A stretch of 64,000 nucleotides of DNA, taken from NCBI GenBank assembly GCA_958496175.1, contig OY292280.1, positions 11,966,001 to 12,030,000 on the forward strand. Reading direction: 5' to 3'. Below are positions 35,921 through 48,190 of this stretch, piece by piece (within the stretch, counting starts at the first letter, position 1; each line of letters begins with the position of its first letter). The position numbers and the translations under genes are program-made. Below the pieces are notes generated by a model. The model ran no database searches. It had not been told where the DNA came from and saw only the letters and a program-made list of their open reading frames with translations. The DNA is from Sisyra terminalis (taxonomy: Eukaryota; Arthropoda; Insecta; Neuroptera; Sisyridae).

Positions 35921-35992
35921 CTGCATGTAGTGGAGTGAGTAAGTGCCCCGCTGCTAGAGCCGGGGTCCCGTGTTCGAATCTCGTTAAGGTCC
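35921..35992 (+). mobile_element. tRNA-like Pol III module, type A, in A'
   Basis: Box A-like TAGTGGAGTGAG is at 35928-35939. CCCCG (35946-35950) can pair with CGGGG (35961-35965). Box B-like TGTTCGAATC is at 35971-35980, and a nine-T run (35994-36002) sits where a Pol III terminator would be. T-stem pairing is only partial and the acceptor stem does not pair. The downstream 90 bp (GATTGATTTCTATTCC...CTTATAATATCACTAATTAAC) match those after the type B modules. Confidence 0.55.
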
Positions 35993-36859
35993 ATTTTTTT
36001 TTATGATTTATAATGATTGATTTCTATTCCACACAGCTTATAATATCACTAATTAACAATGATCCTTGTTTCCAGATTTTGCTTCGTCAAAAATTTTTGT
36101 CTTATATGCCAAAGGACACCCGCAATATCGTTTCATGACAATTTGAACATAAATTTGTGCATTTGTGCAATCATTATTTGTATTTTCTGAGAACATTTAC
36201 CATTGTAGTGTATATTTTTTTATACCATCGGAAAGTAGAGATTTCAACAAACAAAAAACACACCAACTTTTTTAAAAAAGCAGATATTTTGACGTGAGAA
36301 TTTTCGATTGAAAATTAGGGTGCTTTTTGGATATTAAGTCAAAATAAGGTGAAAAAATGAATATTTTAAATCAAGAAAATTACTGTATGTTTGGGACATT
36401 CAAAGGTAAGTTTTCACCAAATTTCGTGAAAAAATATTTTTTTTTGCAAAAAATAAAAAACCAAAAACTCGGTTATTCGAATTTTTCACATAAATTTTGA
36501 GGTTATGAGAAAAAAGTGTCGAAACAAAAGTTGTAGATCTTTTAATTACCTACAACTTTGCCTTTTAACTTTCTTTCATAGGACTTGCAGTTTTACCGGA
36601 AATCGAGATTAACCGTTTTTTACCCTTAAAAACTCACCCCCTCCCCCTTCCCGTTCGCAGATCACAAGTAATTTATTTTTTCTTTCATTTTTGTTATATT
36701 CTCTACCTTTTCCAATGGGTTTCATTCTACTATAATTTTTTTTCGTCTCAAAAATTATCGACTCTAATCTAAAAGGAAAAATAACAGATAATAATCAATT
36801 TTGATATTATAAATATCAGTGGAATAAAACTTTAGTTTCCTCTTAAATCATTGTTATTA

Positions 36860-37166
36860 TCCTTACATCGATTTAAATCAATCAATTATTGAAAATAAAT
36901 GCTAAATTTGTGCAAAATTCATCCATAAGCCCTTTAAAATTGCTACGCTCATAAATGGTCAAGCAAGGGAACCGTAATAGATGTCATTAATATCCTTCGC
37001 TTTATTGCGCTTTTGTTATGTGCACCGGGTTGCATATAAAGTATGACAAATTTGACATTTGAACAATGCAAATGCAATTGGCGAAAAATTCAAATAGAAA
37101 TGATGCGCGTATGTGAAAAATGATTGATTTTTAATTGTTGATCGATTTAAATCGATATGAGAGATT
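36860..37166. mobile_element. Palindromic MITE-like element, A' copy
   Basis: Mirror of 1271-1578, with ATCGATTTAAATC-type ends; one terminal repeat has drifted (GAGAGATT for GAGTGAT). Confidence 0.5.
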
Positions 37167-38150
37167 TATTTTAATAATTTCTGGTCTTTTTATGGTTCTT
37201 AACGATTGGAAAAATGATCATTTATTCAATAGATTTTTATGAATTATAATTTGAACTTCAACAGCTACTTTTCCTTCTCTTTGAAAGAAGCTACTTGATT
37301 TGTTAGACAATATAAATGAATAAATTAAAATTAATTTTCTTTAAAACTCATAACTATTGTCCATAGCATATCAAACTATCATTGAAATACTACGATGACT
37401 CAAATTAATAGGAATTTAAATGATTATTATCAGAAGATGGAATAAAACATTCTATTCTCTATTGTAAAGTAAAAACAGTATTGCAAAATATTTTCCAAAG
37501 ATATTCTATTGAGATAAGTATGATATTGATAAAGACTGAATGATTTGTTCAAACAATTACAATCTTTAAAAAATTTTTAAACCCATACTATGTCTACTAT
37601 ATTGTTGGCTACTTTTCTTCGCAAAAATGTGTAAAAAAATTATTCATCATCAAAATTTTTTTTTAGTATGTACTCTTTTCCTCACCACCTTTGCGGTAGA
37701 GTACAAGGCGCGTTTTCTTTTAATGTGGTGTCCCCTTGGAGGCCTAATCCACGAATACCTACGTAAACGGTTAAGACCACAAAAAACAGAAAATTTTGAA
37801 AAAGAATTATAAATTAATTATTTGTGATTTTAATCAGTGGATAGTCATAACAGTTTACGTAGATATACACATTCCTTAAAAAATAACCACTCACCACTAA
37901 TGCAACGTTGCAATTTCTACATTCTTTTGGCTTATGTGATACAGTTATTCCAATCGGCGTGAAGCGCAATATACAATTCTCTAGTGTCATAAGCGAAAAG
38001 AAAATTTCAACCCTTAAAAACTAAATGCTAAATTGCTACAAAGCTAAAAAACATGCCTTATAACTAAGTGATTAAAGTACCAATTTATAAAATCATGGAA
38101 AGGATGATCATGCTTTTAGTCCCAATAATAATAATAATAATAATAATTAC

Positions 38151-38263
38151 ATGTAAACCCACTTTTTCGGATTCTTCCACATTTTTCGCCAACTCTTTTT
38201 CCCAACTTTCCTCCATGTTTCCATAGAATGATAATGCCACAAATGCACCTTTTAATCTGGAAG
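38151..38263 (-). CDS. Exon-like segment, SFYG/MEESW family, type 1 (A')
   Basis: On the minus strand: acceptor TTTTTTTCCAG, an open frame SRLKGAFVALSFYGN then MEESWEKELAKNV, and GTAATT at the 3' side. Compared with the A1 copy the frame is kept while several residues differ. The upstream D2' block supplies a TATA/initiator-like promoter and a non-coding exon, but the donor of that exon is decayed (CATCTTTAATTC in place of CATCTGTAAGCC as in D1). Confidence 0.3.
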
Positions 38264-39115
38264 CTGGAAAAAAAGGTATTAATATTATTTGGTACACTGT
38301 TCGAATCGCTTAAAAATAGTGCATCATACCAAATTATACTTCTGATCCATTAAATTTTCCTGGATATGCTTCAGGACAATAATTTATGGTAATGATGAAT
38401 TAAAGATGAAATTCTCCTTTTCGAAGCCACTTCCACGACGAATCCAAATCCGAATGGCACTAAACACTAACTTAAACACTTTAACACTAATTCCTGAAGG
38501 GAATAACACTTTCACAACACTAATCACTTAGCCCGAAACGCGTAATCCAGAATGTGTGACGGAAGCGCACTCACTAATACATTTTTATACACTTTGTCCA
38601 TTCCAATAATTATTTAAAGACGAAGGAAGAAAAAAATAATTAGTAAGAAAAAACCTTGACTCTATCTCTATGCTACAATAGAGAGCAACAACATTTTGGC
38701 AATCCCTGCTACAAGGGACATCCCCATTTACCTGCCTGTTACATTGAAACCACTTTAGCCACCAGCTACTTAACTCTACTAAACTAATCGTTGCAACCAG
38801 GATTCGAACTCGTACCCAACATCAATTGATGTCCTGGAATCCAATACCTATCGAATCGCGAACAAAAATGCACTTTATTTGTACGGATAATCACTTGAAG
38901 TTAACACTTATTTTTTTTAAAAAGTTTCTTTAAAGTCCCCGAAAATGCATTTTATTTACAAAAACTACTTTAACAAACCGCGCGCGGAAAAAAAACAACG
39001 GAAAGTGACCTAAAGTGGTTCCACTAAAGAGCCCAAACCCCCTAGCTGAAAAGGAATCAAGTGGGGTTAGGTAAAAAAAACTACGAACTTAACTTTAACC
39101 GAAGTCCTCGTCTGC
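38196..39115 (-). repeat. Module D, copy D2'
   Basis: This roughly 920-bp unit starts (minus strand) at GCAGACGAGGACTTC and runs to the MEESW exon. It is also present at 40705-41634 (D1'), 53203-54120 (D1) and 55491-56410 (D2). Order inside: GTTCCACTTTAGG-type sequence, CGCGCGCGG, two AAATAAA signals, the tRNA-like/hairpin segment, TATAAAAATG, then the non-coding exon. The D units flank palindrome 2 symmetrically and all point outward. Confidence 0.88.
38648..38863 (-). mobile_element. tRNA-like plus double-hairpin segment (D2')
   Basis: Minus-strand copy of the segment described at 53455-53670. Box B-like GAGTTCGAATCC and both TTGTAGC-loop hairpins are intact; the final T-run follows CAAGG in place of CAAGC. 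Confidence 0.5.
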
Positions 39116-40652
39116 TACAAACGCCTTCCAGGAACAGCTACTCCAAGGCACAGCTTCCATCTCCAGCTCTATAACTCCAGGAATTGAAGATCACTAAAGT
39201 TCTCAAAAGCACTTTTATAACCGATCGCGACACGACACGAACTTTCGTGTATCTTTCCCGAAACTTTTGCGGAACTTTCGAATAACAATTTAAAGTTTAC
39301 GCTTTATAACTTAAAAGCGTTGATTTGTTAAAATTCGCGGATTCCGGATAATGTATTCAACGTAGAATACATAGTTAAAACGCGCGCGTAACGCAACGGA
39401 ATTTTTTACGGCGAAAGTCGAAACGATTCACTACACTGAACTCCTTTTCTTTTTAACTAGAAAAGAAAAAAAAGGATAAGTATAGAAAGATACACTATAC
39501 TTTAACTTAAATATAGATACTTACGAGGAGGATAAAACCCCGTTTACTGCAAATATCCTCGAAATACACCAACTGCCGATAATGACGCTTATCCTCCTAG
39601 CTACGTTCATCCAGTAGAACCAATATATAGAATCCCTCTAAATCTTCCATAATTCCCGAAGCTGGATGTTGCAGAATCTATTGATCCTTAATTTCAATCT
39701 TTATGCAATAATAATTGAAGTAGAAACTATTATTAGCATGAAACAATCAAGTTAGTTCCAAAGTCTCTTACCAAAAATGACTTGAAACAATTGGATTAGA
39801 ATGGTAAATATTATGTCTAAACTTAAATACATACGAGAAAAATGATTCCATTGCAGTCTTCAAAGTTTCTTAGATTTGGGAAAAACGGCTTAAATTACTT
39901 TAATCTCTATTAAGACGTTGATACTATTGGCGAATAGCAGAGATCCTCGATCTTCACAAAATTAAACTTTCGTTCCACAATGTCCTCAACTTGTATTATC
40001 AATTATTTAAAATAATGCAACTAAATATTCTCAAATATCTCATTTTTATTTGAACGGCGATTTTTTAAAGCAATCTAAAAAAAAGTAGATACAACCGTTT
40101 ACCGTTTACCTTGTCCGTTTTACAAACATATCAATTTCCAAGATCTAACAAATAAGATTTTCCATAAATCTTCCTATCACTTCGCTGTAATATATGTTAG
40201 ACCGTTAAACAATTAACATTGACTATTTTCATAACATACAAAACTTTTATTGTACTTAGAAGGATATAAACTTTAGCAAGAATTAATGGTTCACTTATTT
40301 ATGGAAATTGTGATGACTGATACCTAGAAAAAAAATCTACACCAAATACATTTGCTATTATGGAAGAAAAGTTAAACTGAAATATTTTTGGTACTTTTTT
40401 TTCTGGATGGAAAATGGAATTTTATACCACCAGAATTTTGGGTGCCTCTATGTATTCTTCTGGGGTATTTCTATGATTCAATGAATATCAATAATTTTGA
40501 GACATTTACTTCCATCAACAGCAATAACTACTCTTTGTTACCAATTATCTTCCATTACCTCGTAAAGCATAAAAATTATTGGAACTTTTCCTGAAACTGC
40601 AGAAACACATTAATTTTGTCCATTCAAATCCCACATAAATATTGAATCTTAC
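39116..40652 (-). repeat. Module F', between D2' and D1'
   Basis: Inverted partner of 54185-55490 with sizeable indels (about 1.54 versus 1.31 kb). It contains a CpG-richer, promoter-like region next to D2' and AT-rich intron-like sequence otherwise. A 68-codon frame on the plus strand (40388-40594) is antisense to intron-like sequence and is not supported as a gene. Confidence 0.8.
39185..39219 (-). promoter_or_regulatory. Core promoter candidate in F'
   Basis: TATAAAAG (39212-39219, minus strand) lies about 34 bp upstream of an initiator-like TTCAATTCC. It is followed by a short frame MEAVPWSSCSWKAFVADEDF, whose counterpart in the right arm is 55446-55517. Upstream sequence is locally rich in CG words. 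Confidence 0.4.
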
Positions 40653-40783
40653 CAAAGCTTTACAGTGACATGGTAAATTCTCATAGAAGTTCTTGACGAT
40701 GATCCTGATTTCCAACTCCATCATCCAAGTTTCCTTCATGTTTCCATAGAATGATAATCCCACGAATGCATCGTTTAATGAAT
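40653..40783 (-). CDS. Exon, SFYG/MEESW family, type 2 (D1')
   Basis: Exactly 131 bp between CTCTCCAG and GTAAGA on the minus strand, as in D1. The frame is open throughout: SLNDAFVGLSFYGN, then MKETWMMELEIRIIVKNFYE, then NLPCHCKAL. Compared with D1 it has about a dozen amino-acid changes, many conservative (I/V, D/N, E/K), but no stop and no indel. The protein is not recognised. Preserved length, frame and both splice sites in two diverged arms argue for an exon that is, or recently was, functional. Confidence 0.45.
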
Positions 40784-41634
40784 CTGGAGAGATAAAATAT
40801 TAATATTATTTGGTACACTGGTCGAATCGCTTAGAAATAGTGCATCATACCAAATTTTACTTCTGATCCATTACATTTTCCTGGATATGCTAGAGAACGA
40901 TGTTGGTGTAATGATGGGTTAAAGATGAAATTCTCCTTTTCGAAGCTATTCCACGACGAGTCCAAATCCGAAAGGCACTAATCACTCACTTAAACACTTT
41001 AACACTAATTCCTGAAGGGAATAACACTTTCTCAACACTAATCACTTAGCCCGAAACGCGTAATCCAGAATGTGTGACGGAAGCGCACTCACTAATATAT
41101 TTTTATACACTTTGTCTACTCAAATAATTATGTAAAGACGGAGGAAGAAAAAAAATAATTAGTAAGAAAAAAGCTTGACTCTATCTCTATGCTACAATAG
41201 AGAGTAACAACATTTTGGCAATCCCTGCTACAAGGGACATCCCCATTGACCTGCCTGTAACATTGAAACCACTTTGGCCACCAGCTACTTAACTCTACTA
41301 AGCTAATCGTTGCAACCAGGATTCGAACTCGTGCACAACATCAATTGATGTCCAGGAATCCAATACCTAACGAATCGCGAACAAAAATGCACTTTATTTG
41401 TACGAATAATCACTTGAAGTTAACACTTATTTTTATTAAATGTTTCTTTAAAGAACCCGAAAGTGCATTTTATTTACAAAAACTACTTTAATAAACCGCG
41501 CGCGGAAAAAAAAACAACGGAAAGTGACCTAAAGTGGTTCCACTAAAGAGCCCAAACCCCCTAGCTGAAAAGGAATCAAGTGGGATTAGGTAAAAGAAAC
41601 TACGAACTTAACTTTAACCGAAGTCCTCGTCTGC
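40705..41634 (-). repeat. Module D, copy D1'
   Basis: Same layout as D2', with TATAAAAATATATTAG and the GCGCTTCCGTCACAC initiator region intact on the minus strand. It is joined at GCAGACGAGG to exon-like E sequence rather than to F. Confidence 0.88.
41166..41382 (-). mobile_element. tRNA-like plus double-hairpin segment (D1')
   Basis: Minus-strand copy of 53455-53670; hairpins and box B-like motif are conserved and an AAGCTTTTTT end is present. Confidence 0.5.
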
Positions 41635-41697
41635 ATCTCAATTCCTCCGTCCATGGTTTGTTGTCCATCAACCACTGGTATTCGATGATATTGAGTC
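41586..41697 (-). pseudogene. Exon-like segment Y (left arm)
   Basis: Acceptor GATTTTTTTACAG, then an open frame TQYHRIPVVDGQQTMDGGIE, MQTRTS and a tail ending SFT-stop. The right-arm copy (53140-53251) keeps the same length, frame and acceptor. It spans the E/D1 boundary (GCAGACGAGG at 41634), so the D junction falls inside an open frame. The product is unknown. Confidence 0.3.
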
Positions 41698-44600
41698 CTG
41701 TAAAAAAATCATCAGTATTAGTTTATTGTTTTACAGGAATGTTATTGATTTATGTATAGCTATTTTTTGTTTGTCGCTTATTGGATTATGCATTGAAAAA
41801 TGAAATAACAATTTTGAGTATTAATTTTCTTTTGAAAATCCTATTAAAGTTAGCTATTGTCATATTTTGAAATTATTATAAACTTCTAATGTTACGAGTG
41901 GGTAGGTGATTTCAATACACGTACGATATGATAGTTGCCTACACACAAACATTTTCAAACTTGCGCAGTCTACAATTTAAGCTGCAAGTACGTCATATCG
42001 CTTGAAATGATAGAAGTCACTGGTTTGAGCCTGGGATAAAGGGTATTTTTTCTTACGTAGCATTGAAATCCCCAATGTATAGAATGTACAATTTCCCAAC
42101 TTTGGGGATGAGAATCGAAAAGTTAAAGATTACTTTTTTGAACAATGAGAAAAAATGTTAACGTGATTCATCATAGATCAATTGAAAATTGACAATCTAT
42201 ATATTTCATTTCGCTTCATGTTAAATAAAATAGAAATGGATTTCTTTTTTCGGAAATTGTAATGCATTTGATAATGACGATTTTCTTTGCAGAAATTTTA
42301 CCAAGTGGGACTTACGGAAAATTAAAAAAAAATGTGTTTCAGTTTTGAAAATAAACGTTTCATTGATTTTTCTTAGTGTTTTTAGAAAATTTATTGATTT
42401 TTCGAAAATTTCGATCATTGACTTTCAAAGATTTGACTATGTCATATCGGTCACATAATCTCGATGCATGGCAAATTTCATTACAGTGGCTCCCTCCCAC
42501 ATCATTGTCAAATGCACTACCCAAGATGGCGACAATTTTTTGAAATTTTTGGAAATGATTTGTAAATGAAAATTTAAGAAAATTTCCACTAACCCCAACA
42601 TCTGGATAACGATGACTTGATGCAAAACACATTCCACTATCACTTTAAACACTTTTCACCACTTTACAACTACTTTATACCGAATTTTGGGAGAATTTTC
42701 CGGACCGAACTTCAACCTTTGGAATCGCGGAGCATACTAAATGATGGATACGCATTTGCCCTGCTACCTGGCCAACTGGTACTGCGTTGGTCGCTTCAAG
42801 TGCTCTCCTTGCGTTCGTGCGTAATTCACTGCAAATTTAATAGAGAAATTAGAAAAAATTAATTTTAAAATTTTAAAATAATTCATATAAAATTTATTTC
42901 ATGACCTACAACAACTAGTGTTCGACTACAATTACTGTAAAAGGGCTCTTATAAATATTTGTAATAATTAATTTGAAAAAAATAAAATTAAAGAAATATT
43001 TTTTAAATAGGTATATCAATGAGACTCGAACTTTTTGGAATTTAAACCCGAAAATTTCTGGAATAAATTATTTCCAACAAAATAATGTTTTTTTTTATTT
43101 TATCCATTTTTTCTTTTACTCCTTTTTCAAGAAATTTTGGAAAATGTAGAGTTTTACTAAGCATTATGAATTTTCCCGTTGATTAGGAACCAATTTAATT
43201 ATAATGAAATTTACTCTTTTGTTTTCAATTGTGGATTCAAATAGGTCAAATACCTCAATGGTCAGAAACATCTTTGAATGAAAGATGACTCCAGAATTAC
43301 CTTCCATTGTTTCTATTTGAGCATTCAATTCCTTTTATTTCTACAATCATCATAAGTAGCTCATTTTCTCAATAAAAATTTGCCCCATCCAAATGTAATG
43401 TCGACAATTTCGGCTTTTTCTTGGTCACCAATTAATCGGTTTGAATTTCTACTTACAATTTTATTCGCCACTGCAACTTCTTAAAATGTCCTGGATCGAT
43501 CTCTAGATAACTCATTTTCAATTTTTCCTAGATATACAAATGATTGATTAACATTAATCTATTCGATTGATCAAATTCGACACTTTATTGATTGCCATGA
43601 AGTTGCAGCATTAATTTTTTTGAGAGATACACATATCTAATATCTGATTGTCAAAATGAGATACATAGAACTATGTTTTATATATCGTTGAAATTTACAC
43701 TTCATGAAGACGAAACTTTTAGGAATATGATTTAACTTTTATGAGACTTTAAAGTAGATCACGAGTTCACAAACCACAAATAAAAGATTTTGAATGATTC
43801 TGAGATTGAAATCCATATTGTATATCTATCTAATCATTTTTGATTACCAATGTACATATAATAATAAACATGTCGAAGAATGTTTGTCAGGAATCATTCG
43901 GGTATCAACACCTTTTCCTATTATATCCAGGATCCCTTTTCTTTCAAGAAGATTACGATTAAAGTTCAACAATACATGCACGGTCGGGTCTCAAAAATTA
44001 CTTTTCTCTTTTAAGGTTCAAACAGAACTATTCCCATCCGTACATCACACTGTACAGGACTTCTCTTCCCGATTCTTAAGCCAAATTAATTTTCTTAAAT
44101 TTTCAATCAGATCACCCAAAAAACACTTTTTGACCAATACCATTCCAGATCGTGGACCTATTTTAAGTGGCCAGAGGCCACTTTGAACCCAAATTTTGCC
44201 ATCATAAAACTCAAACACAATTAAGTAAAGTAATAAACGACAATTTCAAAGTTTTGCAAAGTTCTATTATTTAGGCGTGAAACATATAATAAAAAGTGCA
44301 ATAAAAGTCGGCGACAATTATTGCAAACTTGCCAGGTCTTTGAGGGTCATCACCGACATATATATTTATCCTTATAAGTACGCTTAAAAATATTTGGCTT
44401 ATTGTCTGAAAGAGCTCTCTAAAGTACTTAAACCACTTGAGATTTGTTTTTCAAATTTTTATTTTGCCCATTCTTTTGTTCGTCAACAGTTTTCGCTTGT
44501 TCGTTATTATTTTATATATGAAAAATAAACAAATTTGAAGAAATAGAAACTTAAAATTAGCCTTTTATTTTTTTATAGATGCGGTCTTTTTTTCTTTGGT

Positions 44601-46792
44601 ATCGATGTATTTCTAAAGATCTTCATTTGTTCGTGTAAAATCTACATTTGTTCGTCTTTGAATTATTGTATTTTGTAAATAAAAACCAAAAATACTAAAA
44701 ATGACTTACATGAAAATAAGCACACTACTATGTTCCATCGCTTTAATATGAAATACAAGGACACCTATGAGAAATTGGAGGTGATTTCTATTCAAACAAA
44801 TTAGTTTTACAATAATTAATGTTTAATTTATTATAAAATTAATCTGTAAAATAAGAAATAAAATTCATCAAAACGGCGAATGTTTCAGAAACCAAATATG
44901 TATGTTTCATTAATATTAGGAGATTTAAACCATTGAAACCGATGCTGCCAAGTTTAAATTATTAAATTTTACTTATTTTCGTTCCTCGATATCAATATTT
45001 CTCTAAATTAATAGTAGCGTTATTACAAAGGATAAGTGATTTAAAGATCTCAGATACTTTGTTCCGTCGTTCCCTGGTAGATGACGGGACGGGGGTTCAG
45101 CATTGTTAATGAAATTAAATTATTCCTGATTTGCCATTTTAATCGAATTTATGGGAATCAACGAGAAATTTCCAGAATGATTATTGCAAACGGTAATTTT
45201 TTTCAGGGGTTATTTTCTGATCATTAATATCTACCTAAAAGGTATATAGAATTGCACATACACTTCTAATGGCTATCTAAGGAAGTAAATTAATGACCTA
45301 TGAAAATCAAAAACTCAAATTGATGTTCTTAGTAATAATTTTGTAATTATTTATATAATAATTAATGTAATGTATAATAATAATGTAATAATTTGTATTT
45401 GTGGTTAATAGTTTGAAAAATTCATAGAATTGTTTTAGGTATGTAAACAGGAAGTATCCTGTTTAGAAATTACAAGTGATAACAGTGGTTACCAACTTGT
45501 TTAGTTGTTGTAAACATTCATATAAAATTCATTCTAAAATTATTTTGTGCTCTATATAATTAAGGACTTTTTAACCAATTATTTTTAGGTAGGATTTTAT
45601 ATTTAATTGTATGATTTATTTATTTAATAAATATTTTTAGTCATTGGTCAAGTCTTTCCTGAATTCTCGATTACAGGTATATATAACATTGAGACTCGAA
45701 CTGTTTTAAAAGCTGGAATAATAATTCCCAAAACAAAAACTAATATCAAATTTGAATTTCAAAGTTCTCAATGAGGTAGGTACTTAAGGGCAAAGATATA
45801 ATTTTGAGGTGAACGAACATCATGAAAACTAATCCTAGTTGTCCTAGTTTTGCCCTTAAAGTTGTAGTTGTACTAGATTGTTTTAGATAAGTACCAAGTA
45901 TTTCAACTACCGAAATTCGCATAGGACTTTAAATATTCTGACGTAAAAGGATTGAATTAGGCAAAAATTCTACGATTCTTAAAAAGATACCATTGTAAGG
46001 ATCTCCAGTTTGTTCGGAATGTCCCTGGAATGACAGTTCTCTAACTGTCAGTGATGTAACAATTGAAAAACGTGATAGGTCAAATTGGAGAGTAAATTCT
46101 ATAAAAATATATTTATTATACTTTACAGATATACTTTAAGATATTCCATACATTCATAGTGAAACTAACTCAAATAAATTTTTGATTTTGAATTGTCCGT
46201 ACATTCTTCGCCTTTAAAATTTTGCCGCCCCTAAAATCGCGCTGCCCTAGGTCCGGGCTTATTTAAATTAGATGTTTGAAGGGAATTTAGAACCAAATAT
46301 CGAATAAATTCGCGAATTGAATGACAAAATCACCAGACAGTTATGTATATAAGAGTTATTTGTACAATGAAATTATGTTACTTATTGGTCAATATTTCGT
46401 ATCATCTAATTTACTGAAATTTGTTTAGCTTTTTACTTTCCCGCGCGTTTTTTTAAACTAAATTCATAATTATCCTCTTTGTCATTTTTGCATCTCTTTG
46501 TTTTAATTGGTTCTAATGCACTAAAGTCTACTATACTGATATTCTTTTTTTGGCTTATTTGTAATAACTGTGAAGAAAATTAGATTTCCGCTTCCGGAAA
46601 ATTGCAATTTTAAATGTTTTATACGTTTTATTACTAATTTTTGGTACCTATACTGTTTTTTGAAAAATCCCTCAATTGACTAAACTACCCAAACTTCTTT
46701 GGGTCAAAAATGACAAAAGAATTACGAAACATTGATTCCACTTGATTATTCGATTAAGCTTGTTTTTGAAGGGGAAATGCGAAGTAATAATA
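41635..46792 (-). repeat. Palindrome 2 left inner arm (module E)
   Basis: Reverse complement of E' (48191-53202). Positions add to 94837 near the D1 side and about 94863 to 95108 toward the centre. Similarity is roughly 90% by eye with many small indels, clearly older than the core of palindrome 1. A 130-codon frame at 43794-44186 is the longest in the window, but its partner in E' is interrupted, so I do not call it a gene. TTTGTTCGTC words are scattered over 44460-44660. Confidence 0.88.
42675..42828 (-). promoter_or_regulatory. Highly conserved GC-richer block X (left arm): exon and/or promoter
   Basis: About 240 bp around here (42590-42830) are identical to the right arm (52009-52245) although flanking sequence differs at many places. 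On the minus strand an acceptor (TTTGCAG) opens a 50-codon frame ELRTNARRALEATNAVPVGQ ... SQNSV-stop. TATAAAG overlaps the stop and is followed by an AGTG-rich leader and then ATGTGTTTTGC. The block may be a last exon, a core promoter, or both. Confidence 0.4.
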
Positions 46793-47075
46793 TATTATGG
46801 GTAGGGGCACGGTCAATGGAGACTCCGTCTAAATGTTACTTTCAAAAGTGCCACTACTAAAAGCCTTGCCAATGAGAATTGCCAATGAGAGTTCCCTCTC
46901 TTGAACAAGGTTCGGCGCGCGTTTGAATCGGGGAACCTTGCCAGGAGAGGGAACCTCGTCAGGAGAGGGAACTCTCATTGGTAATTCTCATTGGCAATGG
47001 CTTTAGGTAGTGGTATTTTTGAAAGAAATATTTAGACGGAGTCTCTATTGACCGTGCCTCTATACATAATACAAT
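46793..47075. mobile_element. Small foldback element near the centre of palindrome 2
   Basis: GGCACGGTCAATGGAGACTC...GAGAGTTCCCTCTC at the left is matched in inverse by GAGAGGGAACTCTCATTGG...GAGTCTCTATTGACCGTGCC at the right. The arms are about 100 bp with a GC-rich loop including CGGCGCGCG. Only a half copy (right-arm orientation) occurs at 48200-48300. No target duplication can be defined because it sits inside a larger inverted repeat. Confidence 0.6.
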
Positions 47076-47320
47076 GGTACTTCGAATTTTGTTTTTTACA
47101 CCATCAGTAATCCATTGTAGCGTCATTGACTCCACTTTTCGGTAGTTCTTTTATAGGAACAAAAAATAAGAGTATTATTTCTCATTTATTAATTACAATG
47201 TAAGGTTCATTACTCATGACGAAAAGTTCTTTAGAATCGTCCACTGGTGACCCTTACTTTTGAGAAATTCCCACAAGTTAACCCCTCGACTTTTGATTTT
47301 TTAATTTTTTTTTTTGTTTA
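47076..47320. other. Non-palindromic central segment, nothing supportable
   Basis: AT-rich unique stretch between the foldback and the minisatellite. No gene, repeat or site is recognised beyond a short CCATTGTAGCGTCATTG-type sequence. Confidence 0.5.
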
Positions 47321-47443
47321 TTCGTGTTTGTTCGTCAATATAATTTATTTGTTCGTGTTAGTTCGTCATTATCCTTAATTTCTTCGTGTTTGTTCGTCAA
47401 TATCTTTAAGTTTTTCGTGTTTGTTCGTCAAATTTTTCGTTCT
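47321..47443 (+). repeat. 31-bp minisatellite, four units
   Basis: TTCGTG starts units at 47321, 47352, 47383 and 47414, exactly 31 bp apart. Each unit contains TTCGTGTTTGTTCGTCAATA or a close variant. It lies at the geometric centre of palindrome 2 (about 47418). Related TTTGTTCGTC words occur in E (44460-44660) and at 47575. Confidence 0.9.
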
Positions 47444-47499
47444 TAGTTAATGTATAAAAAAATGATCAAGTTTGCAAAATTAAAACCCCAAAAATAGCC

Positions 47500-48190
47500 C
47501 CCGAGTTATAAATACGGTCTTTTCTTTACTTGGAGTTGATGTCTTTTTACAGATTTTCATTTGTTTCTGTAAGATCTTCGTTTGTTCGTCCTGGAATTGT
47601 TGTATTTTTTAAGAAAAAGCCAACAATATAAAAAAATAACTTACAAGAAAATAAGCACTCCATTATGCTCCATTGCTTAAATACGGAATATAAAGACATC
47701 TGTAGAAAATTGGAGGCGGTGATTTCTATTCACAATAATTAATGTTAGATAAATTATGAAGTTTGTAACCAAAAAAATAAACAATAAAGTTCCCCAAACC
47801 GGCAAGCACTTCAGAACTAGGTGTAGATATTATTCAGCAAATATTAACTACAGGAAAAAATAATAACTTTTTGTAATGATTATAAGTGTAAATTTCTTTT
47901 TAAAAAATGACAATTCAGGAATTATTTAATTTCATTAACAATGCAGACCATACGCCTCGTCATCTACCGGCAAATGACAGAAAATAGTAATTGTTTGTGA
48001 TTTTTAAATCACTTGTCATTTGTCAAAATGCTATTTTTAAATTAGAGAAATATTAATATGAAGGAAAGAAAATAAGTACAAATTAATAATTTAAACTTGC
48101 TAACATCGGTTTCAATGGTTTAAATCTCCAAAAATAAATGAATCATACACACATGGCCTCTGGAGTAGTCGTCGCTTTGATGAATTTTAT
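47500..48190. repeat. Diverged inner copy of E sequence, rearranged
   Basis: 47500-47840 matches 44580-44940 directly (TCTTCGTTTGTTCGTC..., AACTTAC...GAAAATAAGCAC). 47880-48190 matches E' 49730-50030 directly, which is the inverse of 44840-45130 (TTTCATTAACAATGC..., CGTCATCTACC). Half of the copy is therefore inverted relative to E. This points to an older, nested inverted duplication at the same centre. Confidence 0.7.

Larger units (their letters stand above)
34491..38433 (-). repeat. Arm module A', shared by both palindromes
   Basis: Inverted copy of A1 (outer arm of palindrome 1), and at the same time the outer left arm of palindrome 2, whose partner is A'' at 56175-60177. It shares the 1666-2302 segment with A1. 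It is closer to A'' at several exon positions (for example GCAFVALSFYG-type codons), so its history is mosaic. The ATG frame matching 446-754 of A1 is cut by TAA after about 56 codons here. Confidence 0.9.

Noticed and set aside
35921..35992. Functional tRNA gene
   Set aside because: Internal promoter words and one stem are good, but the acceptor stem does not pair and the T stem is poor. All ten such modules are embedded in larger repeats.
40545..40763. 72-codon minus-strand frame taken as a whole gene
   Set aside because: It overruns the GTAAGA donor at 40652, and its downstream part is intron sequence. Only the 131-bp exon part is supported.
43794..44186. 130-codon frame in E, the longest in the window
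   Set aside because: The homologous region of E' is interrupted upstream and has frame-disrupting differences. No domain or signal is recognised.
46900..46940. Box B-like GTTTGAATCGGGG in the foldback loop as another Pol III element
   Set aside because: There is no box A at a suitable distance and no T-run; it is better explained as the GC-rich loop of the foldback.
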